From CAWDXG01 sp963822115 (GTDB lineage Bacteria; Myxococcota_A; Polyangia; Polyangiales; Polyangiaceae), in assembly GCA_963822115.1 (NCBI GenBank), contig CAWGGM010000020.1:496001-560000 (forward strand): 64,000 nt of DNA. Reading direction: 5' to 3'. Positions 1 through 9,131 of the stretch are shown here, one piece after another (the first letter of the stretch is position 1; each line of letters starts with the position of its first letter). The notes under the pieces are model-generated. The model saw nothing but the letters and a program-made list of their open reading frames with translations. It ran no database searches and was not told the origin of the DNA. The translations under genes were made by a program, and so were the position numbers.

Positions 1-1515
1 TTCGGTGCCGGCGTCAACCTCGACGGCGGGGGCGGTGGTAACGACGGTGGCTTCGTGGGCGATCCCACGACGTGCCAACAAGCCGCCGCTTCGCACACCT
101 ACATCGGTTGCGACTTCTGGCCGACGGTGGTGGCGAACAACGTGTGGTCGATCTTCGACTACGCCGTGATTGTCGCCAACGCCGGTACGACGCCCGCGGA
201 CGTGACGATCACGCAGGGCGGTAACCAGATCGCAACCGGCTCGGTGCCGGCCAACGGCCTGAAGAAATTCTATCTCCCCTGGGTCGCGTCGCTGAAGGGG
301 CCGGATGCGAACGCGCAGGGTGCGGCCACGCCGCTCACCTCTACAGTGCGGGCAACGAACGGCGCCTATCACCTGGTCAGCTCGGTGCCGGTGACCGTCT
401 ACCAGTTCAATGCGCTCGAGTACAAACCCGCGGGCGGTCCGCCCGGCAAGAACTGGTCGAGCTGCCCCGGCAACGGCGGCGTCGGCTGCTTCTCGTATTC
501 GAACGACGCATCGCTGCTCCTGCCGAGCACGGCTGCCACCGGGAACTACCGCATCACCGGCGTCAAGAGCTGGCAGGCGGCGAACATGGGCGCGTATTTC
601 GCGGTCACCGGTCTGCAGGACGGGACGACGGTCAAGGTCAAGGTCGCCGGTAGCGGGCAGATCATGGCTGGCGGCGGCGTCTCGGCCACCAGCGGCGGCG
701 GAGTTGCCAGCTTCCAGATCGCGAAGGGCGAAGTGGTCGAGGTACTCGGCAACACTTCTGGCGACCTCAGCGGCAGCCTCGTCCAGGCCGACAAGCCCGT
801 GCAGGTGATCACCGGCATTCCGTGCATCCAGGCGCCGATCGGAGCGCAGGCCTGCGATCACATCGAGGAGAGCGTGTTCCCCGCCGAGACGCTCGGGAAG
901 AAGTACTTCGTGGAAGCGCCGACCGGCCCGAACGGCAACGTCGTAGGCCAGATCGTGCGCATCTACGGCAACGTACAAGGTACGCAGCTCACCTATCCGG
1001 CAGGGCAGCCGAACGGCGCACCGTCGACGATCGGCGCTGGCCAGGTCGTCCAGTTCGGCCCCATCAACGGTGACTTCGCCGTCCAGGGTGACCACGAGTT
1101 TGCGGTCGGCATGTTCCAGCTCGGCGGCAGCATCGTCGACCCAAGCGCGCCTGTCGGCACGCAGAAGGGCGATCCGTCGCAGAGCCTGGCGTTCGCGGTC
1201 GAGCAGTACCGCAACAAGTACGTCTTCCTCGCTCCCAGCGACTACGACGTGAACTACGCCGACATCGTCCTGCCGATCGGAGCGCAGGTGACGCTGGATG
1301 GACAAGCCGTCAACCCCGGCAAGTCCAACCTGGCCTCTGCGGGCTACACGGTGGCTCGCGTCAAGCTGGGCGCCGGCGCGGGCGGTGCGCACGTGCTGAT
1401 CTCGGACAAGCCCGTCGGGCTGCAGGTGCTCGGCTACGGCAGCTACACTAGCTACCAGTACCCGGGCGGCCTCAACCTCAAGGGCATCGCCCCGCCCCCG
1501 CCGCCGGTGCAGTAG
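1..1515 (+). CDS. IgGFc-binding-type surface protein, 5' end outside the window
   Basis: The frame is open from base 1, so at least 504 residues are seen and the N-terminus lies upstream. The visible part begins with a Gly/Asn-rich linker, then a Cys-containing start (DPTTCQQAAA) and a long beta-rich region with FWPTVVANN and FDYAVIVAN, typical of the myxobacterial homologues of the IgGFc-binding N-terminal domain. It ends in a Pro-rich tail (APPPPPVQ). Family members are large secreted or surface adhesin-like proteins of unknown ligand. A GTG at 55 is probably an internal Val rather than the start. Family assignment rests on pattern recognition; the function in adhesion is inferred. Confidence 0.75.
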   Translation, partial: FGAGVNLDGGGGGNDGGFVGDPTTCQQAAASHTYIGCDFWPTVVANNVWSIFDYAVIVANAGTTPADVTITQGGNQIATGSVPANGLKKFYLPWVASLKGPDANAQGAATPLTSTVRATNGAYHLVSSVPVTVYQFNALEYKPAGGPPGKNWSSCPGNGGVGCFSYSNDASLLLPSTAATGNYRITGVKSWQAANMGAYFAVTGLQDGTTVKVKVAGSGQIMAGGGVSATSGGGVASFQIAKGEVVEVLGNTSGDLSGSLVQADKPVQVITGIPCIQAPIGAQACDHIEESVFPAETLGKKYFVEAPTGPNGNVVGQIVRIYGNVQGTQLTYPAGQPNGAPSTIGAGQVVQFGPINGDFAVQGDHEFAVGMFQLGGSIVDPSAPVGTQKGDPSQSLAFAVEQYRNKYVFLAPSDYDVNYADIVLPIGAQVTLDGQAVNPGKSNLASAGYTVARVKLGAGAGGAHVLISDKPVGLQVLGYGSYTSYQYPGGLNLKGIAPPPPPVQ

Positions 1516-1732
1516 CGGGCGCTACTCCAGCGGTCGAGGTGGCGGGCGCTCGAGGCCGCGGGTGCATGCTGCTTCTCCGCCGCGGGCGCCGGCAGCGGCG
1601 CGGGCCGCGCGCATCATCGCCACGAGCGTGCCCCGCCGAACGGGACGCACTGCAGGAGGACGAGCTTTCCGTCCATCAAGCTGCGGCCGCGAGCTGGTCA
1701 CGTGCGCGCCGTGAGCGGGCTCGCAGCGGGCT

Positions 1733-3289
1733 TCAGTGGTCGCCTTCCCGAATGCCTCGTTGATGCACCAGGAACTCTCGCCGCCATCCCGGAGCGGCTT
1801 CGGCGCGGTCCAGCACCGGCCGCTCGGTGGTGGAGCCGACCAGGAACCAGGTGTTCATCGGGCCCTTGCCCTTCACGTCGATGGTCCCGCGTGGCTCGAG
1901 CGTGAATCGGCCGCGGAGTTGCTCGTACACGGCCTGACTGACCTGGATACGTCCAGGCACGCCGTGCGACTCCATGCGGCTGGCGGTGTTCACGGCATCG
2001 CCCCAGAGGTCGTAGGCAAACTTGCGCCGGCCGATCACGCCGGCCACGACCGGTCCGGTGTGCAGGCCGATGCGCACCGAGAGCCGCCCGGCCTCCTGCG
2101 GCAGCTCGTCGATCACCCGCAGCATCGCCAACGCCATCCGGGCCACGGATTCCACGTGGTCCAGCCTGGGCTCGGGCAACCCGCCAGCGACAAAATAGGC
2201 ATCGCCGATGGTCTTGATCTTCTCCAGTCCGTGCTCGTCGGCCAGAGCATCGAAGCGGGTGAAGACCTCGTCGAGCAGCCCCACCAACTCGGGCGCCGGG
2301 AGCCGGTCGGCCAACTCCGTGAAGCGCACGATGTCCGCGAACAGCATCGTGGCTTCGGGGAAACGCTCCGCGATTGATTGCGGGCGCTGCTTGAGCCGCT
2401 GGGCGATCTGGGCGGGCAGGATGTTGAGCAGAAGCCGCTCCGAGCGGCTGTGCTCCGCGTCCAGTTCCCTCTCCAGTCGGGCGTTCTCCCGGAACGACCA
2501 GTAGCCGAACCCCAGAACGACCACCATCAGCCCGATCTGGTTCAGTATGGAAATATCCGCCAGCTTCGCGGCGCTCACGAAAGCCGGTGCTGCGGGACGT
2601 GCCAACTCGAGAACGAGGAACAGACCGATGCTCGACGCCGAGTAGATCCACGCGAACGTGCGTTCCCGTGAGGAGAACACGACCCACGACCCGACGAGCA
2701 CATTCAACAGATAGAGCTGCATCCCCGAGGCGGTCCCGGAGACCCAGGAGGCGGCAGTCAAGCCGACGAGGGGGACCCCGCCGAACCAGAGCTTGGCCGC
2801 CAGATGGTGGCCGCGGGCGTTGAGCACCGGACCCAACAGCAGCAATGCGCCCTGCGCTGCCGCCACCAGCATGAACGCGTGCCCAAGGCTCCGCGCCGCG
2901 AAGACCATCGCTCCGGAATAGGCAGCGACGAACAGGCTCAGCCCATTCACCACCGCGATGTACTTCCGCTCCCGCACGGGGACGTCCGGCCCGGCTCCAA
3001 GCTGGACGAACCGCGTGAGGGCCCGGACAGGCCAGCGCGACCGTCGTCTGGCGTCGGCCGACGCGATAGCCGGGCTCGCGTCCCGCACGTCGACAGCTTC
3101 GGGCTTCACGAGTCGAGCCGCCGGCCGGGCAGCACTCGAAGCGTATGCATCGAGTCGGGATTGTCTCACGAGCTCGATGCGGCGGAAAGTGCGCTGGGCT
3201 CGGTTTCCCGCGTAGCCGAACCAGAGGCTGTCGGCCTGGGGCTCAGGGGCTGGCTGCCGCGGGGATTGCCGGGGTGGCTTCGACTTCAC
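1733..3289 (-). CDS. Membrane-anchored class III adenylate cyclase
   Basis: 518 residues from a GTG start. A basic N-terminus (1-110) is followed by about six membrane segments (roughly 112-266), a short coiled coil leading into LLLNILPAQIAQRL (287-299), and a class III cyclase domain (about 310-460). Metal-binding aspartates are D319 (FADIVRFT) and D363 (TIGDAY). The purine-specifying pair K357 and D427 (DLWGDAVNTASRM) is the ATP type, and N434/R438 are the transition-state residues, so it should make cAMP. The start lies one base beyond the stop of the upstream lipoprotein gene, so the two are co-transcribed. The membrane part could sense a signal relayed by that lipoprotein (inference). 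Confidence 0.9.
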   Translation of the reverse strand: MKSKPPRQSPRQPAPEPQADSLWFGYAGNRAQRTFRRIELVRQSRLDAYASSAARPAARLVKPEAVDVRDASPAIASADARRRSRWPVRALTRFVQLGAGPDVPVRERKYIAVVNGLSLFVAAYSGAMVFAARSLGHAFMLVAAAQGALLLLGPVLNARGHHLAAKLWFGGVPLVGLTAASWVSGTASGMQLYLLNVLVGSWVVFSSRERTFAWIYSASSIGLFLVLELARPAAPAFVSAAKLADISILNQIGLMVVVLGFGYWSFRENARLERELDAEHSRSERLLLNILPAQIAQRLKQRPQSIAERFPEATMLFADIVRFTELADRLPAPELVGLLDEVFTRFDALADEHGLEKIKTIGDAYFVAGGLPEPRLDHVESVARMALAMLRVIDELPQEAGRLSVRIGLHTGPVVAGVIGRRKFAYDLWGDAVNTASRMESHGVPGRIQVSQAVYEQLRGRFTLEPRGTIDVKGKGPMNTWFLVGSTTERPVLDRAEAAPGWRREFLVHQRGIREGDH

Positions 3290-3290
3290 T

Positions 3291-4193
3291 TCATAGGGTC
3301 GACGAACCCGACGGCGGCTCCGAGGTGGTCGAGGGCTGCGTCGAGCGCCCGGTACCGAGCAGCACCTTCTCCGGTCCCCTCAGGATCAGATCCGCGAGCA
3401 GATCGCGCTGCTCGGGGGTGAAGATGGCGAGGACCGTGTCGGTGCGCTGGCCCGCGCGGGCCACGTGCTCGCGCAGGATGGCGAGCTTGTCGGCACGGAA
3501 CGCCTCGAGAGCGGAGTCGAAGTTGTCACCCTGGAACGCGTTGGCGAGGGCCACGAGCTCTTTCCGGCTCGGGCGTAGACGCTTCTGCTCGCCGAGCAGC
3601 TTCTTCTTCATTGCCTCGAGCGCGTCGACCTGCTGCGTGGACAGCATCAGATACGACGCGATGCGCCGGAAGCCGCGCCTGTGATGACGATGTCCGTACC
3701 TCTGGTCGATGCGCGCGCGGAGCGCGGCCGCGACGGCCTTGCGCTGGGCGGGCGTGAGAGTGGCGTGCAGCTCCTCGAGCGCGCTTTCGACGGCGTCGGC
3801 GCGCTGGGTGAAGACGCGCACCGCCTCGTTCACGGACTTGTTGAACAGCGCTGAATCGGCCGTGCCGGAGCGCACGACGGCCGCCGCGGACGAGCGCAGC
3901 TCTTCGTGCATCGCGTGGCGGCTGCTCCGGTCGGTGCGGAGGTCGCTCGCGATGGCCGACAGGGTCTGTTTCTGCGAGGCCGTCAGCTGGACGTTTTCGC
4001 GGGTGGCAGTGAGGATCGCGTTGACCGGACCGTGCAGGTGCCGGGCGCTCTCGGCCGCAAGCTGGGCGGGCGCGACGTCGGTCTTCTGCGCCTTGTCCTG
4101 CACCCGGGCAGCGCAGGCGGCCGTTGTCATCAGGACGGCGACGCCGGAATATGCGAGAACACGACGGGTTCGACGACCGGCTTGGCGCTTCAT
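3291..4193 (-). CDS. Spy/CpxP-like helical lipoprotein
   Basis: 300 residues starting at the ATG that opens directly into a basic signal region (MKRQAGRRTRR) and hydrophobic core ending at the lipobox-like TAACA; a TTG 30 bases upstream is possible but gives no better signal. The mature part is all-helical and charged, with repeated LTxxQ-type segments (QLTASQKQTL, TLTPAQRKAV, MLSTQQVDAL, IFTPEQRDLL) as in Spy/CpxP/zinc-resistance periplasmic proteins, and a His-rich patch (RYGHRHHRRG) that could bind metal. It is longer than Spy (about 160 residues) and looks like two LTxxQ modules in tandem. It is the first gene of a two-gene operon with the adenylate cyclase. Confidence 0.7.
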   Translation of the reverse strand: MKRQAGRRTRRVLAYSGVAVLMTTAACAARVQDKAQKTDVAPAQLAAESARHLHGPVNAILTATRENVQLTASQKQTLSAIASDLRTDRSSRHAMHEELRSSAAAVVRSGTADSALFNKSVNEAVRVFTQRADAVESALEELHATLTPAQRKAVAAALRARIDQRYGHRHHRRGFRRIASYLMLSTQQVDALEAMKKKLLGEQKRLRPSRKELVALANAFQGDNFDSALEAFRADKLAILREHVARAGQRTDTVLAIFTPEQRDLLADLILRGPEKVLLGTGRSTQPSTTSEPPSGSSTL

Positions 4194-4243
4194 GCCGTCC
4201 AGTCTAGACCCTCCGGGCGACAAAGCACGGAATCGGCCACCGC

Positions 4244-5182
4244 GTGAATTCTTCTTCGCAATCCAGCGCTTCCGGGCGCCGCCGCATCCGCCGCATCCGC
4301 CGCACGGAGAGCATCCGGCTCGTGGCCGGCTTCGATCTGCTCGAGTCGCTGCGCTCGCGCAAGGCGATCGTGCTCCTGGCGCTGTACCTGCTCGGCTCGC
4401 TGGGCGCCTCGGCGATCTTCATCCGGCTGCTGGGCACGATACAGGCGCGGCTCGAGGAGCAGCTGCATCACGCGGTCCACATGCGCGAGCTGATGCAGAG
4501 CCCGGGCATGGCCCGCCTCATCGGCGCCCTCTCCGGCGACCCGGAGGTCGCCAAGGCCATCGTCGCGATCCCTCCGCTGGCGATCTTCTACGGCTGGCTG
4601 GCGCTCCACTTCGTGCCGCTGCTGGTGCTGTTCACCTCGTCCGACGCGATCTCGGGCGACCTGTCCAGCGGCGCGGTGCGCTTCTCGCTGTTCCGCACCG
4701 ATCGCATCAGCTGGGCAGCAGGCAAGCTCGTCGGTCAGACCTGCCTGATGGCGCTGGGCGTGTTGGTCGGCGCGCTGGGCTGCTGGGTGATGGGCCTGGT
4801 CTGGCTCGATCACATGCCGGTCCTCCAGACCGGCTACTTCCTGTTGCGCGTCTCCGGGCGCGCCATCGTGTACAGCTTCGCCTACCTGGGCATGGTGATG
4901 TGCGCGTCGCTGATGGCGCGGACCAACGCCCGGGCCGCGGGGCTGGCGCTCCTGATCATGTTCGTGAGCTGGCTCTCGGCGACGGTGCTCGGGGCCGAGC
5001 CCATCCATAGGCGCGCGCCGACGCTGTCGACGCTGCTGGCTGGCCTGTTCCCGGGCGGGCATCAGCTTTCGCTGTGGGCTCCGGGTCTACTGCGGAGCGG
5101 CGGCGCGATGCTCGCGCTGGTCGCTATCGGGCTTGCGTTCTTCGCGCTCGGCTTCTGGCGCTTCAATGCGAGGGACGCATGA
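4244..5182 (+). CDS. ABC-2 type transporter permease
   Basis: 312 residues from GTG. A basic N-terminus precedes about six membrane helices: one near 45-65, then after a periplasmic loop a cluster from about 110 to 305. The arrangement (first helix, long loop, ISGDLSSGAVRFSLFRTDR cytoplasmic stretch, then paired helices) is that of ABC-2 export permeases; the phrase ISGxxxSGxxRxxL is common there. The stop codon overlaps the ATG of the ATPase gene (ATGA), so the two are translationally coupled. It is divergent from the Spy-like lipoprotein gene, with about 50 bases between. Substrate unknown. Confidence 0.85.
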   Translation: MNSSSQSSASGRRRIRRIRRTESIRLVAGFDLLESLRSRKAIVLLALYLLGSLGASAIFIRLLGTIQARLEEQLHHAVHMRELMQSPGMARLIGALSGDPEVAKAIVAIPPLAIFYGWLALHFVPLLVLFTSSDAISGDLSSGAVRFSLFRTDRISWAAGKLVGQTCLMALGVLVGALGCWVMGLVWLDHMPVLQTGYFLLRVSGRAIVYSFAYLGMVMCASLMARTNARAAGLALLIMFVSWLSATVLGAEPIHRRAPTLSTLLAGLFPGGHQLSLWAPGLLRSGGAMLALVAIGLAFFALGFWRFNARDA

Positions 5183-6105
5183 CCGCCGCGCTGGAGATCC
5201 GCGGCCTCTGCAAGGCGTACGGCCGCACCGTGGCGCTCGACGGGCTCGACGTGAGCATCCCCAAGGGCGTGATCTGCGGCTTCGTCGGTCCCAACGGCGC
5301 CGGCAAGACCACCACCTTCGGCGTGGTGGGCGGCCTGATCCGCCCTGACGCGGGCGAGGTCGACATCCTCGGGCGTGGACCGCTGTCGCCTCACGACCAC
5401 CCCGGCTCGCTCACGCTGCTGCCCCAGGACTGCGAGCTGAGCCCGCACGTCAGCCTGCGTCAGCTGCTCACGCACTATGCCAGGCTCCAGGGCCTCACCG
5501 CCGCCGAAGCCAGCGCGCAGGTCGACGCCCGCCTCGAAGAAGTCGCACTCGCCGACCGCGCCGAAGCGCGCATCAAAAGCCTGTCGCACGGCATGCGACG
5601 GCGCGTGAGCATCGCGCAGGCGCTCATGGGCGACCCGGACCTGGTGCTGCTCGACGAGCCCACCGCGGGGCTCGACCCCGAGCTGGTGATCCGCATCCGC
5701 GAGGTGTTTGCGGCCCACCGCGGCAAGCGCACGCTCGTCATCAGCTCGCACAACCTGCTGGAGCTCGAGGCGCTGTGCGATCACGTCGTCTTCATCGAGC
5801 GGGGCCGCTGCACCCAGAGCGGGTCGATGGCCGACGTGACCGAACAGGGCCTGGTGATGCGCTACGCGGTCGAGCGCGCCGTGGACCTCGCGGCGCTCGA
5901 AGCGGCGCAACCCGAGCTCGACATGACCTGGGAAGGCACGACGCTGCTCGTGCGCGGCTCCGGCGGCTGGACGCCCGCGACGCTCAACGCGACCATCCTG
6001 CCGTACCTCTTGCACATGAGCGCCGGCGTGCTCGAAATCCGCCGCGGCAAGTCGCTCGAAGACGCCTACCTCGCCGGAAAGGCCGAGGCGGAAGCCAGCA
6101 GCTGA
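5179..6105 (+). CDS. ABC transporter ATP-binding protein (ABC-2 partner)
   Basis: 308 residues. The start is the ATG overlapping the permease stop; an upstream in-frame start would run back into the permease gene. Complete nucleotide-binding domain: Walker A GPNGAGKT (about 37-44), Q-loop LLPQD, signature LSHGMRRR (about 135), Walker B LVLLDEPTAGLD, and H-loop ISSHN. The C-terminal 80 residues form the accessory region usual in ABC-2 ATPases. It powers the permease encoded just upstream; the substrate could be a lipid, peptide or copper-related cargo and cannot be told from sequence. Confidence 0.92.
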   Translation: MTAALEIRGLCKAYGRTVALDGLDVSIPKGVICGFVGPNGAGKTTTFGVVGGLIRPDAGEVDILGRGPLSPHDHPGSLTLLPQDCELSPHVSLRQLLTHYARLQGLTAAEASAQVDARLEEVALADRAEARIKSLSHGMRRRVSIAQALMGDPDLVLLDEPTAGLDPELVIRIREVFAAHRGKRTLVISSHNLLELEALCDHVVFIERGRCTQSGSMADVTEQGLVMRYAVERAVDLAALEAAQPELDMTWEGTTLLVRGSGGWTPATLNATILPYLLHMSAGVLEIRRGKSLEDAYLAGKAEAEASS

Positions 6106-6120
6106 CGCGACGCGAGCGCG

Positions 6121-6161
6121 TTCGAGCAGGCGCATTCCGCGTGCACCCTTCGCTGCTGGGC
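6121..6161 (+). repeat. Two-copy intergenic element, copy 1
   Basis: A 41-base segment sharing 36 of 41 positions with 13712-13752, including the uninterrupted block CGTGCACCCTTCG. Both copies lie at or just after the end of a plus-strand gene. Function unknown; it might be a dispersed short repeat or part of a processed 3' end. Confidence 0.5.
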
Positions 6162-6275
6162 TCCCAACTTCCCCCAGCTAGCCGCGGCGATTCGCCGAGG
6201 CGGATGTAAGGTTCGGGCTGTGGAAGCGTTCTCTGCGCGTCTCGCGAGTTGCTTTCGCGAGGCAGGGAGACAGAC

Positions 6276-6518
6276 ATGAAAGCCTGGTTGTTCTTCGCCT
6301 TCGTACTCGCGGCAGGATGTGCCGCGCCGCCGCAGCCGGCGACCTCGCCTGCCCCGGGGCCTCCCGGGCCGGCGCTAGCGTCACCGGGGCCAGCGGCCGC
6401 GCCGACTTCGTCGACGATGCCCACGCCGCCGTGCTGCAAGAAGGCGTGCTCGAAGCGCTCCGATTGTGCGAGCGGGAACTGCGTCGACGGCGAATGCGTC
6501 GCAGCAGAGCCCCGCTAG
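6276..6518 (+). CDS. Small Cys-rich lipoprotein
   Basis: 80 residues. The ATG is preceded by AGGGAGA eight bases upstream. The signal MKAWLFFAFVLAAGC ends in a clear lipobox (LAAGC), followed by a Pro/Ala/Gly linker of about 35 residues and a compact Cys-rich tail (CCKKACSKRSDCASGNCVDG) resembling the short disulfide modules often seen in myxobacterial lipoproteins. It is probably anchored in the outer or inner membrane with the Cys knot exposed. No specific function can be assigned. Confidence 0.7.
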   Translation: MKAWLFFAFVLAAGCAAPPQPATSPAPGPPGPALASPGPAAAPTSSTMPTPPCCKKACSKRSDCASGNCVDGECVAAEPR

Positions 6519-6529
6519 GCTCGCACGGG

Positions 6530-7882
6530 CTATCCGGACGTCAAGATAGCCACCGTTGCCACGGTGTTGATGAGCATGTGCAACGCGATGCCGGTTCGCA
6601 GCTTGCCCGTGCGGAGCCGCGCCCATGCCAGGACTACGCCGTACACGATCGGGACGACGAGACCGGCTCCGTAGAAGAGATGACCGATTCCGAACGCCAG
6701 CGCGCTGATGACGATGGCAAGCTCCGGCTTCATCCACGACGCCAGCCACGGCAGGAGCACGCCACGAAACAGACACTCCTCGGCGAGCGGTGCAGCGACG
6801 ACCGTTCCCAGTGCGAAGAGCGCCACGCCCCCGGCACCCCAGCCGAGCGAGACCGGGAACACCTGCGCAGCGGGATGATTGGGCAGGTGCATCACGGGCG
6901 CGAGCACGCCGAGGAGAATACCGGCGCGCGCCGTACCGGCAATCGTGTAGAAGACGCCGCGGCCGAGAGCGCGTCCTGTCCGCAGCGGTTCGTCCGGCGA
7001 GGCTGCTTCCAGCACGGCTCTGTCCAGGCGGCGTATCGCCAGCGCGGCCACGCCCAGCATCGTCAACGTGCCGGCCAGCATCCCGATCAGTATCGCTCCG
7101 AGCGATAGGCCGATCGTCTTCTGGAACGCGAGGATGACCGCGAAGCCCATGAACACCGGCAGGACGGTGCCAATGGCCACGTGCGACAAGGGCCGGAGCC
7201 GCAGGTGGCGGCGAAACGCCACGCCTGCGACGATCAGCAGAACCGCGAGTGTTGCCAGCTCTCCCGAGAACGGACCCAGCAGCTTGGAAGGCGGCCAGGA
7301 GAGCTTCTGGCTTCCCGGCACCGGCGCGAACAATGGCGGTGCCCTTCCGGCGGGAAACTTCACGTCGAGCTTCGGCACCACGTCCACATCGAGCCCGGCG
7401 CCCTTGCGCCGCACGTGGAGGCGGCGCGTCTGCCCAGGGCCGCTTTTTCCAATCCTGCGCGCCAGGCTTTCGTTCGTGCGCACCGGCTTTTCGTCGAGGC
7501 GGGTGATGATGTCGCCCGCGCGGAGGCCGGCCTTGTCGGCGGGGCCCCCGGGCGCCACGCCCGCGATCTCCACGCCGCTGGACGGAGGCTCGGGCTCGAG
7601 CATCACGCCGATGCGCCGGGGCGGATGCGATGCATGCGTTGCCTTCGAGGTCCTCACACCGGTCCACACCAGGCAGGCGAGCACGAGTGTGTCCACGACG
7701 GCGGTCCCGAAGAGCACCCGCCTCCACCGGGCAGGTCCCTTTTTTCGCTGCTCCAGCGCCATCCACCAGGACACGAACGGCGCGAGCCACACGAGGAAGA
7801 TCCCGGCCAGTGCGAAATGGAACCGCCGACGCCCCGTCCATTCCGCTTCCCTGTCGTGGTCCGGTGGCGTCGCGTCGACCAT
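6530..7882 (-). CDS. CPBP-family intramembrane metalloprotease with an inserted PDZ domain
   Basis: 450 residues from the ATG giving MVDATPPDHDRE; an open extension upstream lacks a credible start. Two N-terminal membrane helices precede a PDZ domain (about 85-160; VAPGGPADKAGLRAGDIIT), then about six to eight further helices carrying the CPBP/Abi motifs EECLFRG (EExxxR), FGIGHLF (FxxxH) and HMLIN (HxxxN). These are the glutamate-type intramembrane protease residues. PDZ domains are usual in site-2 proteases but uncommon in CPBP proteins. Family roles include prenyl-protein processing and bacteriocin immunity; the substrate here is unknown. The gene is convergent with the small lipoprotein gene. 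Confidence 0.85.
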   Translation of the reverse strand: MVDATPPDHDREAEWTGRRRFHFALAGIFLVWLAPFVSWWMALEQRKKGPARWRRVLFGTAVVDTLVLACLVWTGVRTSKATHASHPPRRIGVMLEPEPPSSGVEIAGVAPGGPADKAGLRAGDIITRLDEKPVRTNESLARRIGKSGPGQTRRLHVRRKGAGLDVDVVPKLDVKFPAGRAPPLFAPVPGSQKLSWPPSKLLGPFSGELATLAVLLIVAGVAFRRHLRLRPLSHVAIGTVLPVFMGFAVILAFQKTIGLSLGAILIGMLAGTLTMLGVAALAIRRLDRAVLEAASPDEPLRTGRALGRGVFYTIAGTARAGILLGVLAPVMHLPNHPAAQVFPVSLGWGAGGVALFALGTVVAAPLAEECLFRGVLLPWLASWMKPELAIVISALAFGIGHLFYGAGLVVPIVYGVVLAWARLRTGKLRTGIALHMLINTVATVAILTSG

Positions 7883-8025
7883 CCGCACAGTGTATGGCCG
7901 AACTTCTTCCGCGTCTCGCGATGGAGCAGCGCGAGCGGGCGTCAGGCAGTCACGCGACCTCGCCGTCGAACACGGCATCGCGTGCGTGCGGCTGCCGACG
8001 GGAGCGCCTGACGCGGGAATCGGTG

Positions 8026-8304
8026 CTAGCGGACCAAGGCGCGGCTGTCGCGGCGGCGCGCGCGGAAGAGTATCCACGCGGTCGCCAGCGCCGCAGCGCC
8101 CAGGAGCACGATCCCGACGGGACGGAGCCAGGGCGCGATCAGCGCCGCGGTGCCGGCGCCCACCCCGAACACGGCGAGGTAGGCGGCCAGGCACATCGGA
8201 CACTTCGGCACGAGCGCCAGGAGCCGGCCAGGCAAGAACGACCAGCGGGCGGTCCTCGCGGCGCGGCCCTTGCCACGCCGCGAGGAGCAACACTCAGTCT
8301 TCAT
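8026..8304 (-). CDS. Small membrane protein with a CPMC motif
   Basis: 92 residues, ATG start. A Cys/Arg-rich cytoplasmic N-terminus (MKTECCSSRRGKG) is followed by two or three hydrophobic helices; the first holds PKCPMCLAAYLAVFG, a Cys pair at the membrane face reminiscent of MerC/MerT-like or DoxX-like small redox membrane proteins. The start overlaps the end of the DUF899 gene by 11 bases, so the two are co-transcribed. A metal or thiol role is plausible but not shown. Confidence 0.7.
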   Translation of the reverse strand: MKTECCSSRRGKGRAARTARWSFLPGRLLALVPKCPMCLAAYLAVFGVGAGTAALIAPWLRPVGIVLLGAAALATAWILFRARRRDSRALVR

Positions 8305-9025
8305 AGCTGTCCCTCAGCCTGAGCCAGCCCATGTTGCCAATCTCGGCCTCGTCGCGACCCTTCGGGACCAGGTCCAGGTAGTGGTAGGCCGCGTTGTAGA
8401 TATCCAGCCCGCGCCCGTAGGTGGAGTATGTGCGGTACACGGTGCCGTCGGCGTCCTTGTAGAAGACACTGATGCCCGGCAACTCCTCCACGAAAGCCTT
8501 CTGCTGGGCGAAGTTGTACTCGACCTTTCCCGACTCCATCTGCTCCGGCGTGAACGACACGCCGAAATCGAAGTTGAAGTCGCTCTCGAGGGAGCTCGCC
8601 CACTCGAACGTCCAGCCGAAGCGCTTCGCGAACGCGTCCAGCTTGCCGAGCGGAGCACGCGAGACGGCCATCAGCTTCACATCGCGATGCGCGAGGTGGA
8701 TGACGTTGCGCTCGAAGTTGTCCGCCCAGAACGAGCAGGACTTGCAGCCGGCCTCCCACGTCGGGCCGAACATGAAGTGGTAGATGACGAGCTGGTTCTT
8801 GTCGCTGAAGAGCTCCGCGAGGGTGCGCTTGCCGGAGTGCGTGTCGAAGCAATAGCGCTTCGTCACCTCGACCCAGGGCAGGGCGCGTCGCGCCGCGCTG
8901 AGCTCGTCGCGCAGCCGGGTGAAGTCCTTCTCCCTGGCCAGGAGCGCCTTGCGCGCTTCGAGCCACTTCTCCCGGCTGACCTTGGCGTGCTTTTCGAGAC
9001 TGGTTTCCGGACGTGTGTCTTGCAT
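8294..9025 (-). CDS. DUF899-family thioredoxin-like protein
   Basis: 243 residues. The ATG has a perfect AGGAGG five bases upstream. It contains the DUF899 landmarks: a helical N-terminus (EKHAKVSREKWLEARKALL), LVIYHFMFGPTWEAGCKSCS with the CxxC pair of a thioredoxin fold, and a C-terminal region with FYKDADGTVYRTYSTYGRG and a Tyr-rich end. Length matches the family (about 230-260). The reaction is unknown; the fold suggests a redox or peroxidase-like activity. Its promoter carries a site also found before the propeller gene at 10384. Confidence 0.88.
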   Translation of the reverse strand: MQDTRPETSLEKHAKVSREKWLEARKALLAREKDFTRLRDELSAARRALPWVEVTKRYCFDTHSGKRTLAELFSDKNQLVIYHFMFGPTWEAGCKSCSFWADNFERNVIHLAHRDVKLMAVSRAPLGKLDAFAKRFGWTFEWASSLESDFNFDFGVSFTPEQMESGKVEYNFAQQKAFVEELPGISVFYKDADGTVYRTYSTYGRGLDIYNAAYHYLDLVPKGRDEAEIGNMGWLRLRDSYED

Positions 9026-9062
9026 GTCGACCTCCTTCACCGGGATCTGTACGGCCCCCGAG

Positions 9063-9090
9063 CGGCGACCAGGGAGTAACAAGTGTGTCG
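9063..9090 (-). promoter_or_regulatory. Shared operator/promoter site, copy A (before the DUF899 gene)
   Basis: Read on the minus strand: CGACAC, two bases, TTGTTACTCCCTG, then GTCGCCG. The same arrangement, with a five-base insertion before GTCGCCG, occurs at 10309-10341 in front of the beta-propeller gene. The TTGTTACTCCCTG block ends 44 bases before the DUF899 start. The intergenic region also serves the divergent regulator gene at 9132, whose product is the natural candidate for binding here. Confidence 0.6.
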
Positions 9091-9131
9091 GGATTGCCGA
9101 TCCGGGGCTTCCAGGGGAGGATCGCCGCGCG

